From: Polaromonas sp. SP1
GTDB taxonomy: Bacteria > Pseudomonadota > Gammaproteobacteria > Burkholderiales > Burkholderiaceae_C
Reading direction: 5' to 3'
DNA: 64,000 nucleotides
Assembly (NCBI RefSeq): GCF_003711205.1
Contig: NZ_CP031013.1
Location: forward strand, 1-64,000
Below are positions 1 to 8,278 of this stretch, in pieces. The position numbers and the translations under genes were made by a program. Under the pieces are notes generated by a model, which saw only the letters and a program-made list of their open reading frames with translations, was not told where the DNA came from and made no database searches. The first letter of the stretch is position 1; the number at the start of each line of letters is the position of its first letter.

Positions 1-1
1 G

Positions 2-298
2 ATCGATCGCGCTGTCCGTGCCCATTTTGCGAGCGAAATTGAATCGCGCCGGCCAATTAACGCTGCACTGACTGCCGGGATTGTGGCGGCGGCGAAGTAC
101 GAATCTCCGCGAAGCTATCAAAAGAATCTACTACTGCGCTTAAGCCGAGAGGCGCGTATCGCGTCCGGCACGAAGTCGGCCAACGCAAGGCTGATCGAAG
201 AGGCTGAGTCCACACTTCGCGCCGATGACGATCAGCACCCGTCATTGGAATTTATTCAAAAGTTACGCGCAACAAGCGCCAGGGGAGCCGGCAAATGA
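2..298 (+). CDS. C-terminal part of an unknown protein, cut by the left edge
   Basis: The frame is open from base 2 to a TGA at 296-298, so only the last 98 residues are seen and the true start lies to the left. The fragment is charged and probably helical, rich in Arg, Ala and Glu, with no motif I recognise. Its stop overlaps the ATG of the next gene (ATGA at 295-298), which indicates translational coupling with the two lipoprotein genes that follow. It may belong to the same surface or envelope unit, but no function can be assigned. Confidence 0.6.
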   Translation: MDRAVRAHFASEIESRRPINAALTAGIVAAAKYESPRSYQKNLLLRLSREARIASGTKSANARLIEEAESTLRADDDQHPSLEFIQKLRATSARGAGK

Positions 299-1788
299 AG
301 AACAATTACACAAGAGCACTGCTAATTACTGGAACTCTCAGCTTGTCAGCGTGCACAAGCTATGTCGGGCACAAACTAGCGCCTGACGGAGCATTGAATC
401 CGAACATGACCGGCATTCCGTACACGATGACCAAGCCCGAGTACACAGTAGACGTGACGCCCGATAGTGAGGATCCATCCAAAGAGGTTTACACGCTGCA
501 CAAGATTGACGTTCCAGATCCGAACCAGCGATATACGATCGCCCTTGATCCCGCCTTGTTTACAGATGGAAAATTCACCCTAAAGCTCGGCGATAACGGT
601 AACCTGACAGATGCCAATGCGGTGATGAGCAGCCGCGTCGTTGCAACGATCAAGGCCGTAGGTACGCTAGCATTGAACAGCGCAAAAGGAGCGTACGACG
701 AAACCGAAACCCTTGCATTAGAGAGGTATCGCGGTTTTCTAGACAGCTCTACTCAACCGGCTTGTACCGCCCGCGTCAAGCCCGGCGGAAAGGCCTCTGC
801 CAAGATTGATCGCGCGATCATGGCACTGGTGGAAAAGGGCGAGAAGGAGAAGCAAGGGTCTGGCATTGATGCAGCAACCAGCGGCTACTTCTATACAAGT
901 CTCGGTGAAAGAGACTGCTTGACGGCCGTACGAGCCACGATTGAGGGCACCAAACCGGACTACGTCGGGGTAAGTCAGACCGCGTACGACAACGCAAGCG
1001 CGGCTCTCAACTGGCTCGACACCGCTCCCCCCACCGAAAAAACTACGACGTTAAGAAATATCGTGAAGGCCGTCAGGGGCTGGGTCCAAGCCAAAGACGT
1101 AGCGTCCATCTCCAAAGCGACCACGTACACGGGCAAAAATTACCGAGACGTCGCCGGACTCGATAAATTCATGACCTCAGCGCGTAACCACGTCAATGAG
1201 CTCTTGGCCGCTGACCGAGTGAAATCTCTGGCAAAGGCCTTCGACATCAAGCCCGCCGTCTGGCGCGCCAGGGTCGTCAAATCCATCGACCGGGATATCG
1301 ACGCATTACGGCTGGCAAAGGATTTGGCTCCAACGCGTCAATCGCAAATCACCAGCCAAATAGCGATACACGAGAGGCGCCGTGCGGACCTGGTGGGCGG
1401 CATTGCTCTGTATGACCGGATAAAGAAAATCGACGAATTTCTTAAAGAAGTGAAAACGGTCAGGGCTACTTCGGACGGTGGTGTTCGCTACGCAGCCGAT
1501 GAGCACATCAAACTTCGCGAGGAAAGAGACAAACTGGCGGCCCAACTGCAGGGGCTGGTCGCGAGCACCGTATCGTCCGACACCAAGGGCGGCGACAAGG
1601 CAAAGGTTAAACCTCGCACCAGCCAGCAAGTGCGTCTGGCAAACCAGGAGTTCGTGGATAAGGTTAACTCGAATCTAGGCGTGCTATTTGACGAACCACC
1701 GGAGTTCGTTCTGGTCCTTACGCGGAAAGAAGGCGGAAATTTTACAGATGCGCCGATTCTGAAGAGCGCTAAGGAAGGTCAGAAATGA
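295..1788 (+). CDS. Putative outer-membrane lipoprotein, unknown family
   Basis: 497 residues. The N-terminus is a lipoprotein signal: basic MKNNYTR, a short hydrophobic stretch, then a lipobox LSAC with the lipidated Cys near residue 20. The mature part is mostly soluble, helical and Lys/Asp-rich, with a probable coiled region around residues 330-440 and no membrane segment. I recognise no domain. The start is fixed by the signal peptide and by the ATGA overlap with the gene before it; its own stop also overlaps the next start. The three genes are therefore one transcription unit whose last two products both go to the envelope. A paired periplasm-facing complex is a reasonable guess, not shown. 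Confidence 0.75.
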   Translation: MKNNYTRALLITGTLSLSACTSYVGHKLAPDGALNPNMTGIPYTMTKPEYTVDVTPDSEDPSKEVYTLHKIDVPDPNQRYTIALDPALFTDGKFTLKLGDNGNLTDANAVMSSRVVATIKAVGTLALNSAKGAYDETETLALERYRGFLDSSTQPACTARVKPGGKASAKIDRAIMALVEKGEKEKQGSGIDAATSGYFYTSLGERDCLTAVRATIEGTKPDYVGVSQTAYDNASAALNWLDTAPPTEKTTTLRNIVKAVRGWVQAKDVASISKATTYTGKNYRDVAGLDKFMTSARNHVNELLAADRVKSLAKAFDIKPAVWRARVVKSIDRDIDALRLAKDLAPTRQSQITSQIAIHERRRADLVGGIALYDRIKKIDEFLKEVKTVRATSDGGVRYAADEHIKLREERDKLAAQLQGLVASTVSSDTKGGDKAKVKPRTSQQVRLANQEFVDKVNSNLGVLFDEPPEFVLVLTRKEGGNFTDAPILKSAKEGQK

Positions 1789-2438
1789 GAGTCATAACGT
1801 CCAGCACGCTTCGATGCATCCTCGTGGCGGTAGGTATAACCGGTACCGTTGGCTGCTCCACGAATATCCGCGTGACACCGCTCAACGCAGTCCAATCTCC
1901 TGGCACCGAGGTCAAGGGCATTCCCTTTCGTACCAAGGAGCGCTACCAAGCCACGCTATATCGCCTTATCGACGGGAGCTACCATCCCGTGGAAGCAAAA
2001 GACACTGTGGTGACGCTGGCTAACCAGGAACAGCTCTATCTGCTCGGCCTGAACGGGTCCCCGCTGTCGGACTCCACCGTGTCGGTGGCACTCAACCCGG
2101 ACAACACGCTTCAATCTGTAAGCGTGGACTCCAAGTCCAAGGGAGAAGATGCATTGACTGAGTTGAGTAGCCAAGCCAAAGCAATATCTGACGCCAGGGA
2201 CGCTCGCGACACTGCAGGCAAGACCGCGCTGAACACATCCGAAGATGCCCGCTTGGCGGCCATGGATGCCAAGAAAGATGCCGTACTGGCTCAGCTGGCT
2301 TTGGACACACTCTCTGATTCGGCTACGCTCAAGGACCGCACTACAGCCGAATTGACACTGGCTCGAGCCAAACTAGTGGCAAATCAGAAGGCGCGGCGTG
2401 CTGAGCTCCCACTGCCGTATCCGGACGCCGGGCTCTGA
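1785..2438 (+). CDS. Second putative lipoprotein of the pair, unknown family
   Basis: 217 residues with a lipobox TVGC (Cys at about residue 24) after a hydrophobic segment. The first half is predicted beta-rich. The second half (about 125-205) is Ala/Asp/Lys-rich and looks like one long helix or coiled coil. The start overlaps the stop of the upstream lipoprotein gene by four bases, so the two are translated together. The protein ends in a Pro-containing tail (PLPYPDAGL). I cannot name the family. Confidence 0.72.
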   Translation: MRVITSSTLRCILVAVGITGTVGCSTNIRVTPLNAVQSPGTEVKGIPFRTKERYQATLYRLIDGSYHPVEAKDTVVTLANQEQLYLLGLNGSPLSDSTVSVALNPDNTLQSVSVDSKSKGEDALTELSSQAKAISDARDARDTAGKTALNTSEDARLAAMDAKKDAVLAQLALDTLSDSATLKDRTTAELTLARAKLVANQKARRAELPLPYPDAGL

Positions 2439-2741
2439 AGTGCATTGCACCTAAAACGAGAGCGCTTCTGCCGCCATGCTCTAAGATCGATCGCAACGAC
2501 AACTACTTCGTCGTTGTGGTTGGTGTCTCGGTGTCTAGCAGTTTCTGACGACTCCTGAACGGTTAGTCAGCCGGCGATGATCGCAGGAGGCGGCCTTCGA
2601 CACCAGTGACATGGTGAACGAAGCTGCTCTTGAGGCTGCTCCGGCACATCTAGTCCCAGCGGGGCCCGGATGTCTACCGAATACGTGCGCAACTGCTCCG
2701 GGCACGTACCTTGTCGCTTTCGGTCAAAAAAAAGAGAATCC
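2439..2741. other. Gap between convergent genes, no gene supported
   Basis: About 300 bases between the plus-strand lipoprotein pair and the minus-strand MORN lipoprotein. A 7-bp stem (CAACGAC/GTCGTTG near 2495-2517) lies just past the lipoprotein stop but has no T-run, so I do not call it a terminator. A short open frame at 2611-2808 has no coding character and no ribosome site. Nothing else is seen. Confidence 0.5.
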
Positions 2742-2771
2742 AAGTCTGCCCGCCCGGCGGCAGGCAGACTT
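2724..2771 (-). terminator. Rho-independent terminator of the MORN lipoprotein gene
   Basis: A 9-bp stem (AAGTCTGCC at 2742-2750 with GGCAGACTT at 2763-2771) is followed on the minus strand by a run of eight T (the A-run at 2726-2733). It lies just past the stop codon of the minus-strand gene at 2795. The arrangement fits an intrinsic terminator. Confidence 0.7.
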
Positions 2772-2794
2772 GATATTCGAACAAACTGGGGCTT

Positions 2795-3697
2795 TCAGCA
2801 CCGATTGATCCAGTCGATCATCTGGTCGTGATTGATCGCGGCGTCGCGCCCTTTTTCTTTGCGATAAGCGTTCACCTTCAACTCCACGCATGCGTCAGTC
2901 GTCGGATTTCCGGTCACGTATTCAGAGTTACCTTGGCTTAGCCCCTCTTGTGGTTTGGGTACTTCCACATTATTTTTGTAGAAGCGCTCCGTGACCAGTT
3001 TTCCTGCTTCATCCCAGGATCGTGTGGGACCGTCGAAAAGACCGTCTTTAAAGCTGACCTCTGACTCCAGGTAGCGTGAGCCGTCGCCTCTGAATCCAAA
3101 GCGCTTCTGCACCCCGTCCTGCCGGCCGTCTCGGTAGTTCATGCTGTAGCGCTCAGTGTTCTCATAGCCCGTCTTTTTGTCGTTCTTCCACTGAAGTTCG
3201 GACTGTAAGGTTTCGCCGGTGGCGTCCCAGGTCTTGCCCACCCCGTTCTTTCTACCGCCCTCCCACTCGGTTGAGGCGATGAGTTTTCCATTCTCCGGGT
3301 TGAAGCGCTGCTCAAGCCCATGCTGGAGGCCGGCTTTCCATTCGATGCTGGACTTCAGTTTGCCGCTTTTGGCGTCCCAAACCCGTTCCAAGCCGCTTTT
3401 CTTGCCTGCCGTGAACTCGGCCTCAGTCGTTTTGCTTCCTTCATTGGACGTGCAAACCAGTTTGCCGTCGACTAGCCCCTTCTTGACGTCCAGGGTGCAG
3501 GTACCCAGGTTATAGGTATCAAGCACATTGACTTGATACCGCATGACTCGTCCCGAAAACGGTGAGTCATCACCTACTTTGTAGATCAGGCCATCTCGGG
3601 TATAGATTTTGGCCGCGTCTACCTCGCTGGTGCAGCCTTGCAGCGTTAGCGCGCCAAATCCAATCAGGATGGCACTAAATAACTTCAATGTCTTCAC
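2795..3697 (-). CDS. Lipoprotein with MORN-variant (YwqK-like) repeats
   Basis: 300 residues. The signal peptide ends in a lipobox LQGC (Cys near residue 22). The body holds repeated short beta units of the MORN-variant type with the pattern W-x(n)-G-K-L-x-S-x-x-E-W-K-x-G and G-x-x-x-G, from about residue 85 to 235. Proteins of the YwqK family share this layout. That family is often labelled an antitoxin, but the lipid anchor here argues for an envelope role. The last 40 residues are a separate tail with two Cys. It is divergent from an XRE regulator across a region full of palindromes, so the regulator may control it. Confidence 0.75.
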   Translation of the reverse strand: MKTLKLFSAILIGFGALTLQGCTSEVDAAKIYTRDGLIYKVGDDSPFSGRVMRYQVNVLDTYNLGTCTLDVKKGLVDGKLVCTSNEGSKTTEAEFTAGKKSGLERVWDAKSGKLKSSIEWKAGLQHGLEQRFNPENGKLIASTEWEGGRKNGVGKTWDATGETLQSELQWKNDKKTGYENTERYSMNYRDGRQDGVQKRFGFRGDGSRYLESEVSFKDGLFDGPTRSWDEAGKLVTERFYKNNVEVPKPQEGLSQGNSEYVTGNPTTDACVELKVNAYRKEKGRDAAINHDQMIDWINRC

Positions 3698-3732
3698 AAC
3701 TTCTCCCCGTAAAAAATAAGCCGACTTAACTG

Positions 3733-3748
3733 TGGAGGCGCACCTCCA
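3733..3748. promoter_or_regulatory. Inverted repeat TGGAGG-4-CCTCCA in the divergent promoter region
   Basis: Perfect 6-bp arms with a 4-base spacer, between the MORN lipoprotein start (3697) and the XRE gene. It may be an operator or part of a promoter. No protein assignment can be made from sequence alone. Confidence 0.4.
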
Positions 3749-3757
3749 GTCTAATTA

Positions 3758-3778
3758 ACACTAAGGAATCCTTAGTGT
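3758..3778. promoter_or_regulatory. 21-bp perfect palindrome, likely operator of the adjacent XRE regulator
   Basis: Ten-base arms (ACACTAAGGA and its complement) surround one central base. The right arm overlaps the possible GTG start of the XRE gene at 3777. A perfect palindrome of this length next to a helix-turn-helix gene is the usual setting of an autoregulatory operator. It also lies in the promoter region of the divergent lipoprotein gene. Confidence 0.6.
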
Positions 3779-4157
3779 GCGAGGTAAGCATATCTCAGAA
3801 CATCTGAGGATGCCTCGTGTTCAATCTGATCCCAAAATTGATCCTGCGACGCCACTATTTGCCCGTCGCCTCAAGGCGGCCAGGCTTCGTAGTGGTTTGT
3901 CACAGGAGCGTTTAGGGGTAGTTGCCGGAGTGGATGAGTTCTCCGCCAGTGCACGAATCAATCAATACGAACGAGGAAAACATACCCCGGACGTTTTGAC
4001 CGCTTCACACCTGGCAAAGGCGCTCTCCGTCCCACTCGCATATTTCTGGGCGGCAGACGACGACGAAGCCGAGCTTTTGCGGCTTTACCATGGGTTACCC
4101 GTTCGATGGCGAAAGCAAGTGCTGAAATCGGTGGAAGAGATGACGACCGTCAAGTGA
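3777..4157 (+). CDS. XRE-family helix-turn-helix regulator
   Basis: 126 residues from a GTG start that has AAGGA nine bases upstream; an ATG at 3810 (MPRVQSD) is the other option, with a poor ribosome site. An HTH_3 domain covers roughly residues 28-85: RLKAARLRSGLSQERLGVVA, then the second-helix and recognition region ending in INQYERGKHTP and LAKALSVPLAYFWA. The C-terminal 35 residues are acidic then basic. DNA-binding repressors of this kind usually bind palindromes near their own start, and three lie here (3733, 3758, 3794). Another XRE gene follows within 13 bases. Confidence 0.8.
   Translation: MRGKHISEHLRMPRVQSDPKIDPATPLFARRLKAARLRSGLSQERLGVVAGVDEFSASARINQYERGKHTPDVLTASHLAKALSVPLAYFWAADDDEAELLRLYHGLPVRWRKQVLKSVEEMTTVK
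3794..3808. promoter_or_regulatory. Inverted repeat CTCAGA-3-TCTGAG at the XRE start region
   Basis: Perfect 6-bp arms, three-base spacer, ending directly before the alternative ATG at 3810. It could be a second operator half for the XRE protein or a translational hairpin. Confidence 0.35.
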
Positions 4158-4169
4158 GCATTGCTTCGA

Positions 4170-4502
4170 ATGGCGCGATCCAATACCACTTCAGAGAAAT
4201 CACTCTCGTTACGGCTAATTTTTGCGAGAAATGTCCGCTTGGTCAGAATCCATGCGGGTGTTTCTCAAGAGAACATGGCAGCGGAAGCCGGCTTGGATAG
4301 GACGTTTGTTGGAACACTTGAGCGGGGTTTGCGAAATATCTCCATCGATAACATCGAGTTGATAAGCAAGGCAGTGGGAGTACCAGCACATGAGCTCATG
4401 CATCCCAACTTGCCCGAACTCCGTCAACTAGATACCTCGCTAACGCGCGCCCCACGCACAGAGCGCGTTTATCCAGTGGCCCGCAAAAAAGGGAGCCGGT
4501 AG
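4170..4502 (+). CDS. Small XRE-family regulator resembling restriction-modification controller proteins
   Basis: 110 residues from the ATG at 4170; a TTG at 4161 is possible. The HTH covers about residues 14-75: RNVRLVRIHAGVSQENMAAE, then GLDRTFVGTLERGLRNIS, then ISKAVGVPAHELM. The pattern R-T-F-V-x-x-x-E-R-G-x-R-N-I-S is typical of small C-proteins and related XRE repressors. No restriction-modification genes are next to it, so the resemblance says only what DNA-binding type it is. The C-terminal tail is basic. Its 3' end overlaps the convergent YqaJ-like gene by 34 bases. Confidence 0.78.
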   Translation: MARSNTTSEKSLSLRLIFARNVRLVRIHAGVSQENMAAEAGLDRTFVGTLERGLRNISIDNIELISKAVGVPAHELMHPNLPELRQLDTSLTRAPRTERVYPVARKKGSR

Positions 4503-5149
4503 ATCGGGGGGCTATTTCGCTCAACGCACCGCCAGAATCTGGCCTCCGCCGCCTCCAAGTGCCCAATAAAAGCCTCGTCCCGTTCTACACGGAATATCTT
4601 GAGCTCCCGCCCACCCGCCAGGAGGGCGAGATCCACCGCCTTGTGGCCAGTGACAGCCAGCAGGTGCATGACATCCACCCTGACGTTGCCAGGTACCCCT
4701 TTCTCCCAAGTCGAGCCATCGTCCCTGGCGCCATTTAGGCAGTGAAGGTACTGCACTGCCGGCACGCCAAGCACCTGCCATCGGACGCTCGCCAACATCC
4801 ATGGATACCGAGGATGAGTCAGTACGGTGTCGACACGCCGAAGTTTGTGACCCGTACGCCGGCTATAGACCGACGCAACGAGGGGCTCTAGCAACGTACC
4901 CCAGCAAGTGGCTATCGCATCCCCTTCCTCGTTCTTCAGCGCCGGCTTAATGCCCACCCCGACTTTCTCGCGCCAGAGATCTAACGCCGACCGATGAGGG
5001 TCCAGGCCCATGATGGCAGCAGCATCAGAGCTCTCGATGACTTTCCCATCTATCTCAATAAGCTCCTCGGGCCCCGCCTCCAGAAGCTGAGCTTTCGCCC
5101 AAGCTGGAGCGCCTCCAGCAGAGGTAGCATTCGCAAGTTCGTCGCGCAT
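4469..5149 (-). CDS. YqaJ/lambda-exonuclease-like protein with altered catalytic residues
   Basis: 226 residues from an ATG with AAGGAG five bases upstream; the longer open frame before it reads through the DUF932 gene and is not used. The YqaJ fold is recognisable: SSDAAAIMGLDPHRSALDLW (about 40-59), GTLLEPLVASVYSRRTG (84-100), HPRYPWMLAS (112-121), then VDVMHLLAVTGHKAVDLALL and the FRVERDE strand. In active members WMLA is followed by an Asp, and an E-x-K comes next. Here those places read SVRW and YLHCL, so all three metal-binding residues appear replaced. It is the last gene of a minus-strand operon. It may bind DNA ends without cutting, or be decaying. Confidence 0.72.
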   Translation of the reverse strand: MRDELANATSAGGAPAWAKAQLLEAGPEELIEIDGKVIESSDAAAIMGLDPHRSALDLWREKVGVGIKPALKNEEGDAIATCWGTLLEPLVASVYSRRTGHKLRRVDTVLTHPRYPWMLASVRWQVLGVPAVQYLHCLNGARDDGSTWEKGVPGNVRVDVMHLLAVTGHKAVDLALLAGGRELKIFRVERDEAFIGHLEAAEARFWRCVERNSPPIYRLPFLRATG

Positions 5150-5228
5150 GGCAACTCCTTTCGCAATGATTTGGAACCCGACGAACTGCCCCGTCGGGAA
5201 TGAGAATGCCGGCCTAGACCGGCGGCCG

Positions 5229-6191
5229 TTAAACGACCAACTCCAGGGCCTGTGACAGCGCCCTCTCCTTGAGGCTGGCGCCCGCTCCGAACCACGCAGA
5301 GTCCAGGCGGTAATCCTGGTTCCTAGCCCGGCGCTCGTGGTCAACGAACTGGGTACATGCCTGAAGTAGGCCGAACGCAGTTCCTTTGGCCGAAGCCAGA
5401 TCGGCACCACGGCCCTCCCCTGCAAAGAGGTCCAGCATCTTTTTGACGCTACGCCCATTGGCCAGGGGCTCTGCGGGCTTCGCGACATCCTCGGGCAAGC
5501 CCACTAGCTTGCGCATAAACCTCTCGGCCTCCTTGTCAGAGACCTTGCGTTCGGCCAGGTGCTTCATCCTGTAGATAAATTCCGACCACTGCGAGACGGC
5601 GATACCAAGCTGAGATTTCACGAGGGCCGGCTCAAACGTCGTGCTGTGAGGAACCTTGACGGCGCCTTGCGAACTCCCCAGCGCCACAGCTAAAGTGTTT
5701 TGACACACGACGCGGACGGAGGTATGGGTTGCCGTGGTGGCCAGTGTTCCGTCGCACGAGGTTGCCAGAAGGACGAACCCCTCAATTCGATCCTTGCCAC
5801 GGAGGACCGAAGCGTTGCCCGTTCGCGCCAGTGCCCATAACTTTTTCCCGTTTTTTAGGCACCCTCCCGTCTCCAACTCAAATCCCGCAACCTCCGTGAG
5901 ATCGCGGAAAAATTCCAGTACGGCGTGTGGCTGAACAACGCGGTAACGTCTTGCGACGACCGACAGAGCTTTGTGGTTATCGCTGCGGTAGAGGACCTTC
6001 TGGTCTTCAAAGGTCTGAGTGTTGTTGGGGCTGTCCTCTCGAGGCATAAAACGCACTGGGGCTTCGCAGATGGACCAATCCATTCCTGCTGCGCGCGTCC
6101 AGGTTTCAAGAGACTGATTAGCAGGAAGTCGACTCCCCAGCGTATGCCAGGGAGCTTCGCCAACATAGGCCATTTTTTCGATAGCGTGCAT
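5229..6191 (-). CDS. DUF932 (phage/plasmid-like, TIGR03299-type) protein
   Basis: 320 residues. The N-terminus AYVGEAPWHTLGSRLP and the centre (LYRSDNHKALSVVARRYRVV; HTSVRVVCQNTLAVAL) are the hallmark stretches of DUF932, a family carried by plasmids, phages and integrative elements and of unknown biochemistry. Members often sit beside YqaJ-type recombination proteins, as here, which suggests a role in DNA transactions of the element. The C-terminus is basic and helical. It is in an operon with the zinc-ribbon protein upstream and the YqaJ-like gene 79 bases downstream. Confidence 0.82.
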   Translation of the reverse strand: MHAIEKMAYVGEAPWHTLGSRLPANQSLETWTRAAGMDWSICEAPVRFMPREDSPNNTQTFEDQKVLYRSDNHKALSVVARRYRVVQPHAVLEFFRDLTEVAGFELETGGCLKNGKKLWALARTGNASVLRGKDRIEGFVLLATSCDGTLATTATHTSVRVVCQNTLAVALGSSQGAVKVPHSTTFEPALVKSQLGIAVSQWSEFIYRMKHLAERKVSDKEAERFMRKLVGLPEDVAKPAEPLANGRSVKKMLDLFAGEGRGADLASAKGTAFGLLQACTQFVDHERRARNQDYRLDSAWFGAGASLKERALSQALELVV

Positions 6192-6327
6192 GAGATTTCT
6201 TTCGTTGATTGCAAGCGTGACTCGCCCTCTGCGGTGAAGCAGATGGCGTGAGCAGCTTGGGGGTTGGGAGAAGAGAAAAGAGAAGAGACGGAGAGAGGAA
6301 AACCAACAGCCGGAAACCGGCCGTGGT

Positions 6328-6816
6328 TTAAGTCAGGCTAGGCATACCACCCGAGAGTTCACGATCAGGATCGTCGTCATCGCTTTCGGGGTCTATGGGA
6401 AAAGCCATGGCATGAGGCCAGGGCTGCTGCCGAAAGCTCATAGGTTCAGCTTCTTCGGACACATAGCTAAATCCGCAGTGGGGACAGGAGTCGCTTTGCA
6501 AGACGTGCTTGTCAAGCATTGAGCCCAATGCGTGGCCCAGGCCGCCGCCCGCGGTGGCGCCCGCTATGCCTCGGAGGGTGGCCGAAGCAATAGCGGTCAG
6601 CAAAGCGGCGGCTGGCCCTGCAGGCGTACCGACAACCAAGCCCAAACGGGCAGCACTCAGAATGCCAGAGACACCACTGGCGGCGCCTGCGAGCGCGCCA
6701 ATGGTGCACCCGATCTTGCGTGCGAGGTTTTTATGGGTCACGTCTTCCTTGTGGCAGCTCGGGCAGATCAGAGCCATGGGCTTGCCCTTGGGTTTAAACA
6801 TGTTGAAGAGATTCAT
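6328..6816 (-). CDS. Zinc-ribbon protein with a glycine-rich core
   Basis: 162 residues; AGGAG lies six bases before the start. Two Cys pairs, CPSC (about 18-21) and CPHC (about 112-115), bracket an Ala/Gly-rich region of some 75 residues. That region (GALAGAASGVSGILSAARLG and ATAGGGLGHALGSML) looks like a glycine-zipper membrane-associating segment. The C-terminus is acidic (ESDDDDPD). Such a layout suggests a zinc-stabilised protein that inserts or multimerises through glycine zippers. Function unknown. Confidence 0.65.
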   Translation of the reverse strand: MNLFNMFKPKGKPMALICPSCHKEDVTHKNLARKIGCTIGALAGAASGVSGILSAARLGLVVGTPAGPAAALLTAIASATLRGIAGATAGGGLGHALGSMLDKHVLQSDSCPHCGFSYVSEEAEPMSFRQQPWPHAMAFPIDPESDDDDPDRELSGGMPSLT

Positions 6817-6880
6817 AAGGTGCTCCTGTAAAGGTTAAAAATAGAGGTCGGATACTTGGGTGAGGTTTGGTTACGTGCAT

Positions 6881-7021
6881 TCAAGCCGGAGTCAACACAC
6901 GCAGCGCGTCATCACGGATGTATTTGGCGTAGCGAAACAACCCCATGCCGCAAAGAATCCCGACAAAAAATGCAATGGCAAATGCGGCCAATGCGTCGAG
7001 AGGCGAGTTGTTCAGAATCAT
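6881..7021 (-). CDS. Small single-span membrane protein
   Basis: 46 residues from an ATG preceded by AAGGAAA. A hydrophobic helix (about residues 10-28: ALAAFAIAFFVGILCGMGLF) is followed by a basic patch RYAKYIRDD, so the C-terminus is probably cytoplasmic. It sits between the zinc-ribbon gene and the 129-residue gene in the same operon. A longer in-frame start at 7183 has no ribosome site and overlaps the upstream gene, so I prefer the short form. Confidence 0.55.
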   Translation of the reverse strand: MILNNSPLDALAAFAIAFFVGILCGMGLFRYAKYIRDDALRVLTPA

Positions 7022-7061
7022 GGTTTCCTTTGTTGATAAGAAATAACTGGGAGTGACTGGT

Positions 7062-7451
7062 TCAGTGCTGGGGATAGCCAAGACCATGAACAACCATGCG
7101 GTTGGCCAAGGCAAAGGCTGATTCCCGACGACCTTTTGCTGTTCTGGCCTGATCGCCCTGAAGCCAGGCGTGGCAGGAGCCAAGAAGCTCTCCGGCCATG
7201 CCGAGTTGGTCAGTGAGGCTGGCCACTTGTGCGGTCAGATCCGTAATAAGCGCCTGGACGTCTTCACCCAACCCTTCGAGCCTTCCGGCTTCGAAGGCTT
7301 GGGCTTTAAGACGCTCCTGCTCAGTGACATAGCAAGTGTTTTCTTGCTCTAGCGAATTGACGGTTTCGGCCAGCGAAGCGACCAACCCGTCACCAGCCAT
7401 GAAGGCGTAGCGCTCTAGCTCTTGGGGACTTAGGTGCATGGGATAACTCAC
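7062..7451 (-). CDS. Unknown helical protein
   Basis: 129 residues from a GTG start with AAGGAG seven bases upstream (an ATG four codons later is the alternative). The middle (about 30-95) is a predicted coiled coil: SLAETVNSLEQENTCYVTEQ, then a stretch including LITDLTAQVASLTDQLG. There is no enzymatic motif. It is the second gene of the operon that ends in DUF932 and the YqaJ-like gene. A structural or partner role fits the sequence. Confidence 0.55.
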   Translation of the reverse strand: MSYPMHLSPQELERYAFMAGDGLVASLAETVNSLEQENTCYVTEQERLKAQAFEAGRLEGLGEDVQALITDLTAQVASLTDQLGMAGELLGSCHAWLQGDQARTAKGRRESAFALANRMVVHGLGYPQH

Positions 7452-7599
7452 AAGTAATCTCCTTTCGATTGGGTTTAGGTTTGAACGACAGGCGTAACTC
7501 AGCCTCCGCATCGAGCGGATTCAAAGTGGTAGAAGCGCGGTGGAAGAGAAGCAATGCCGACCGCTTCAATGCGGCAGCCGCCAAAACGGCTCGAGGCGA

Positions 7600-8214
7600 T
7601 TACAGGTGTGCAGTGCCCAGCCCCTTTGCTTTTCGGGCAAAGAGAAGACCTTTCCGCATGACCTCGCCGAATGCCTCCGCTTGTTCCTGTCCCGGGAAGT
7701 CGGCAATGGTTTCGATATGACCAATCTCGAGATGCAGCGCCACACTCCAAAAATCCGGATGAGTGGCAACCGAATGCTCATTGGCTTCAAAGCCCTCTAT
7801 CCCCTCCTCCCTTGCTACACAGGGGTACACCTCAACGGCGTCGTATTGATGCAGAGGCATTTGAGGGTTGGAGAGATTGAAAAACTCGGCCGAAGCCTTG
7901 CTCTTCGGAGGAGGAAGTCGGTAAGGTAGTTGCGGCTGCAGTACGGTTGCCCCGCTTGCGGAGTATCGATACTCCAAGCCCAAGCCGCGCAAGAGCGCCG
8001 TATGTTGAGCGTCCGAGACGAAGAAATTTCCTCGGGCCCAGCAAACGGCACCTATCACCGCAGGGGTGACCAGGCCTCTGGGATTAAGGCGCCAACACAG
8101 ATCTCTGTCGACCGACTGCAAGCTTCGGCCCTCATTGGGCGGCGTGTAGGGTGTGAATGTCATAAGCCGATCTCCCGAAGACGGGCACGGCTCGGCCTGA
8201 GTTAAATGACTCAT
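7600..8214 (-). CDS. Unknown protein, first gene of the DUF932 operon
   Basis: 204 residues from an ATG preceded by AAGGA. Soluble, mixed composition with many Pro and aromatic residues, no membrane segment and no motif I know. It heads a run of six minus-strand genes (8214 down to 4469) with gaps of 40-150 bases. A 14-bp palindrome at 8279-8292 and the LexA box at 8427 lie upstream and may control the operon. Confidence 0.55.
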   Translation of the reverse strand: MSHLTQAEPCPSSGDRLMTFTPYTPPNEGRSLQSVDRDLCWRLNPRGLVTPAVIGAVCWARGNFFVSDAQHTALLRGLGLEYRYSASGATVLQPQLPYRLPPPKSKASAEFFNLSNPQMPLHQYDAVEVYPCVAREEGIEGFEANEHSVATHPDFWSVALHLEIGHIETIADFPGQEQAEAFGEVMRKGLLFARKAKGLGTAHL

Positions 8215-8278
8215 GAGTTTTCCTTTTGAGATGAGGGGTAGCTGCTCCTTCGGGTCAATCCCCTCGAGCAGTACTTAC

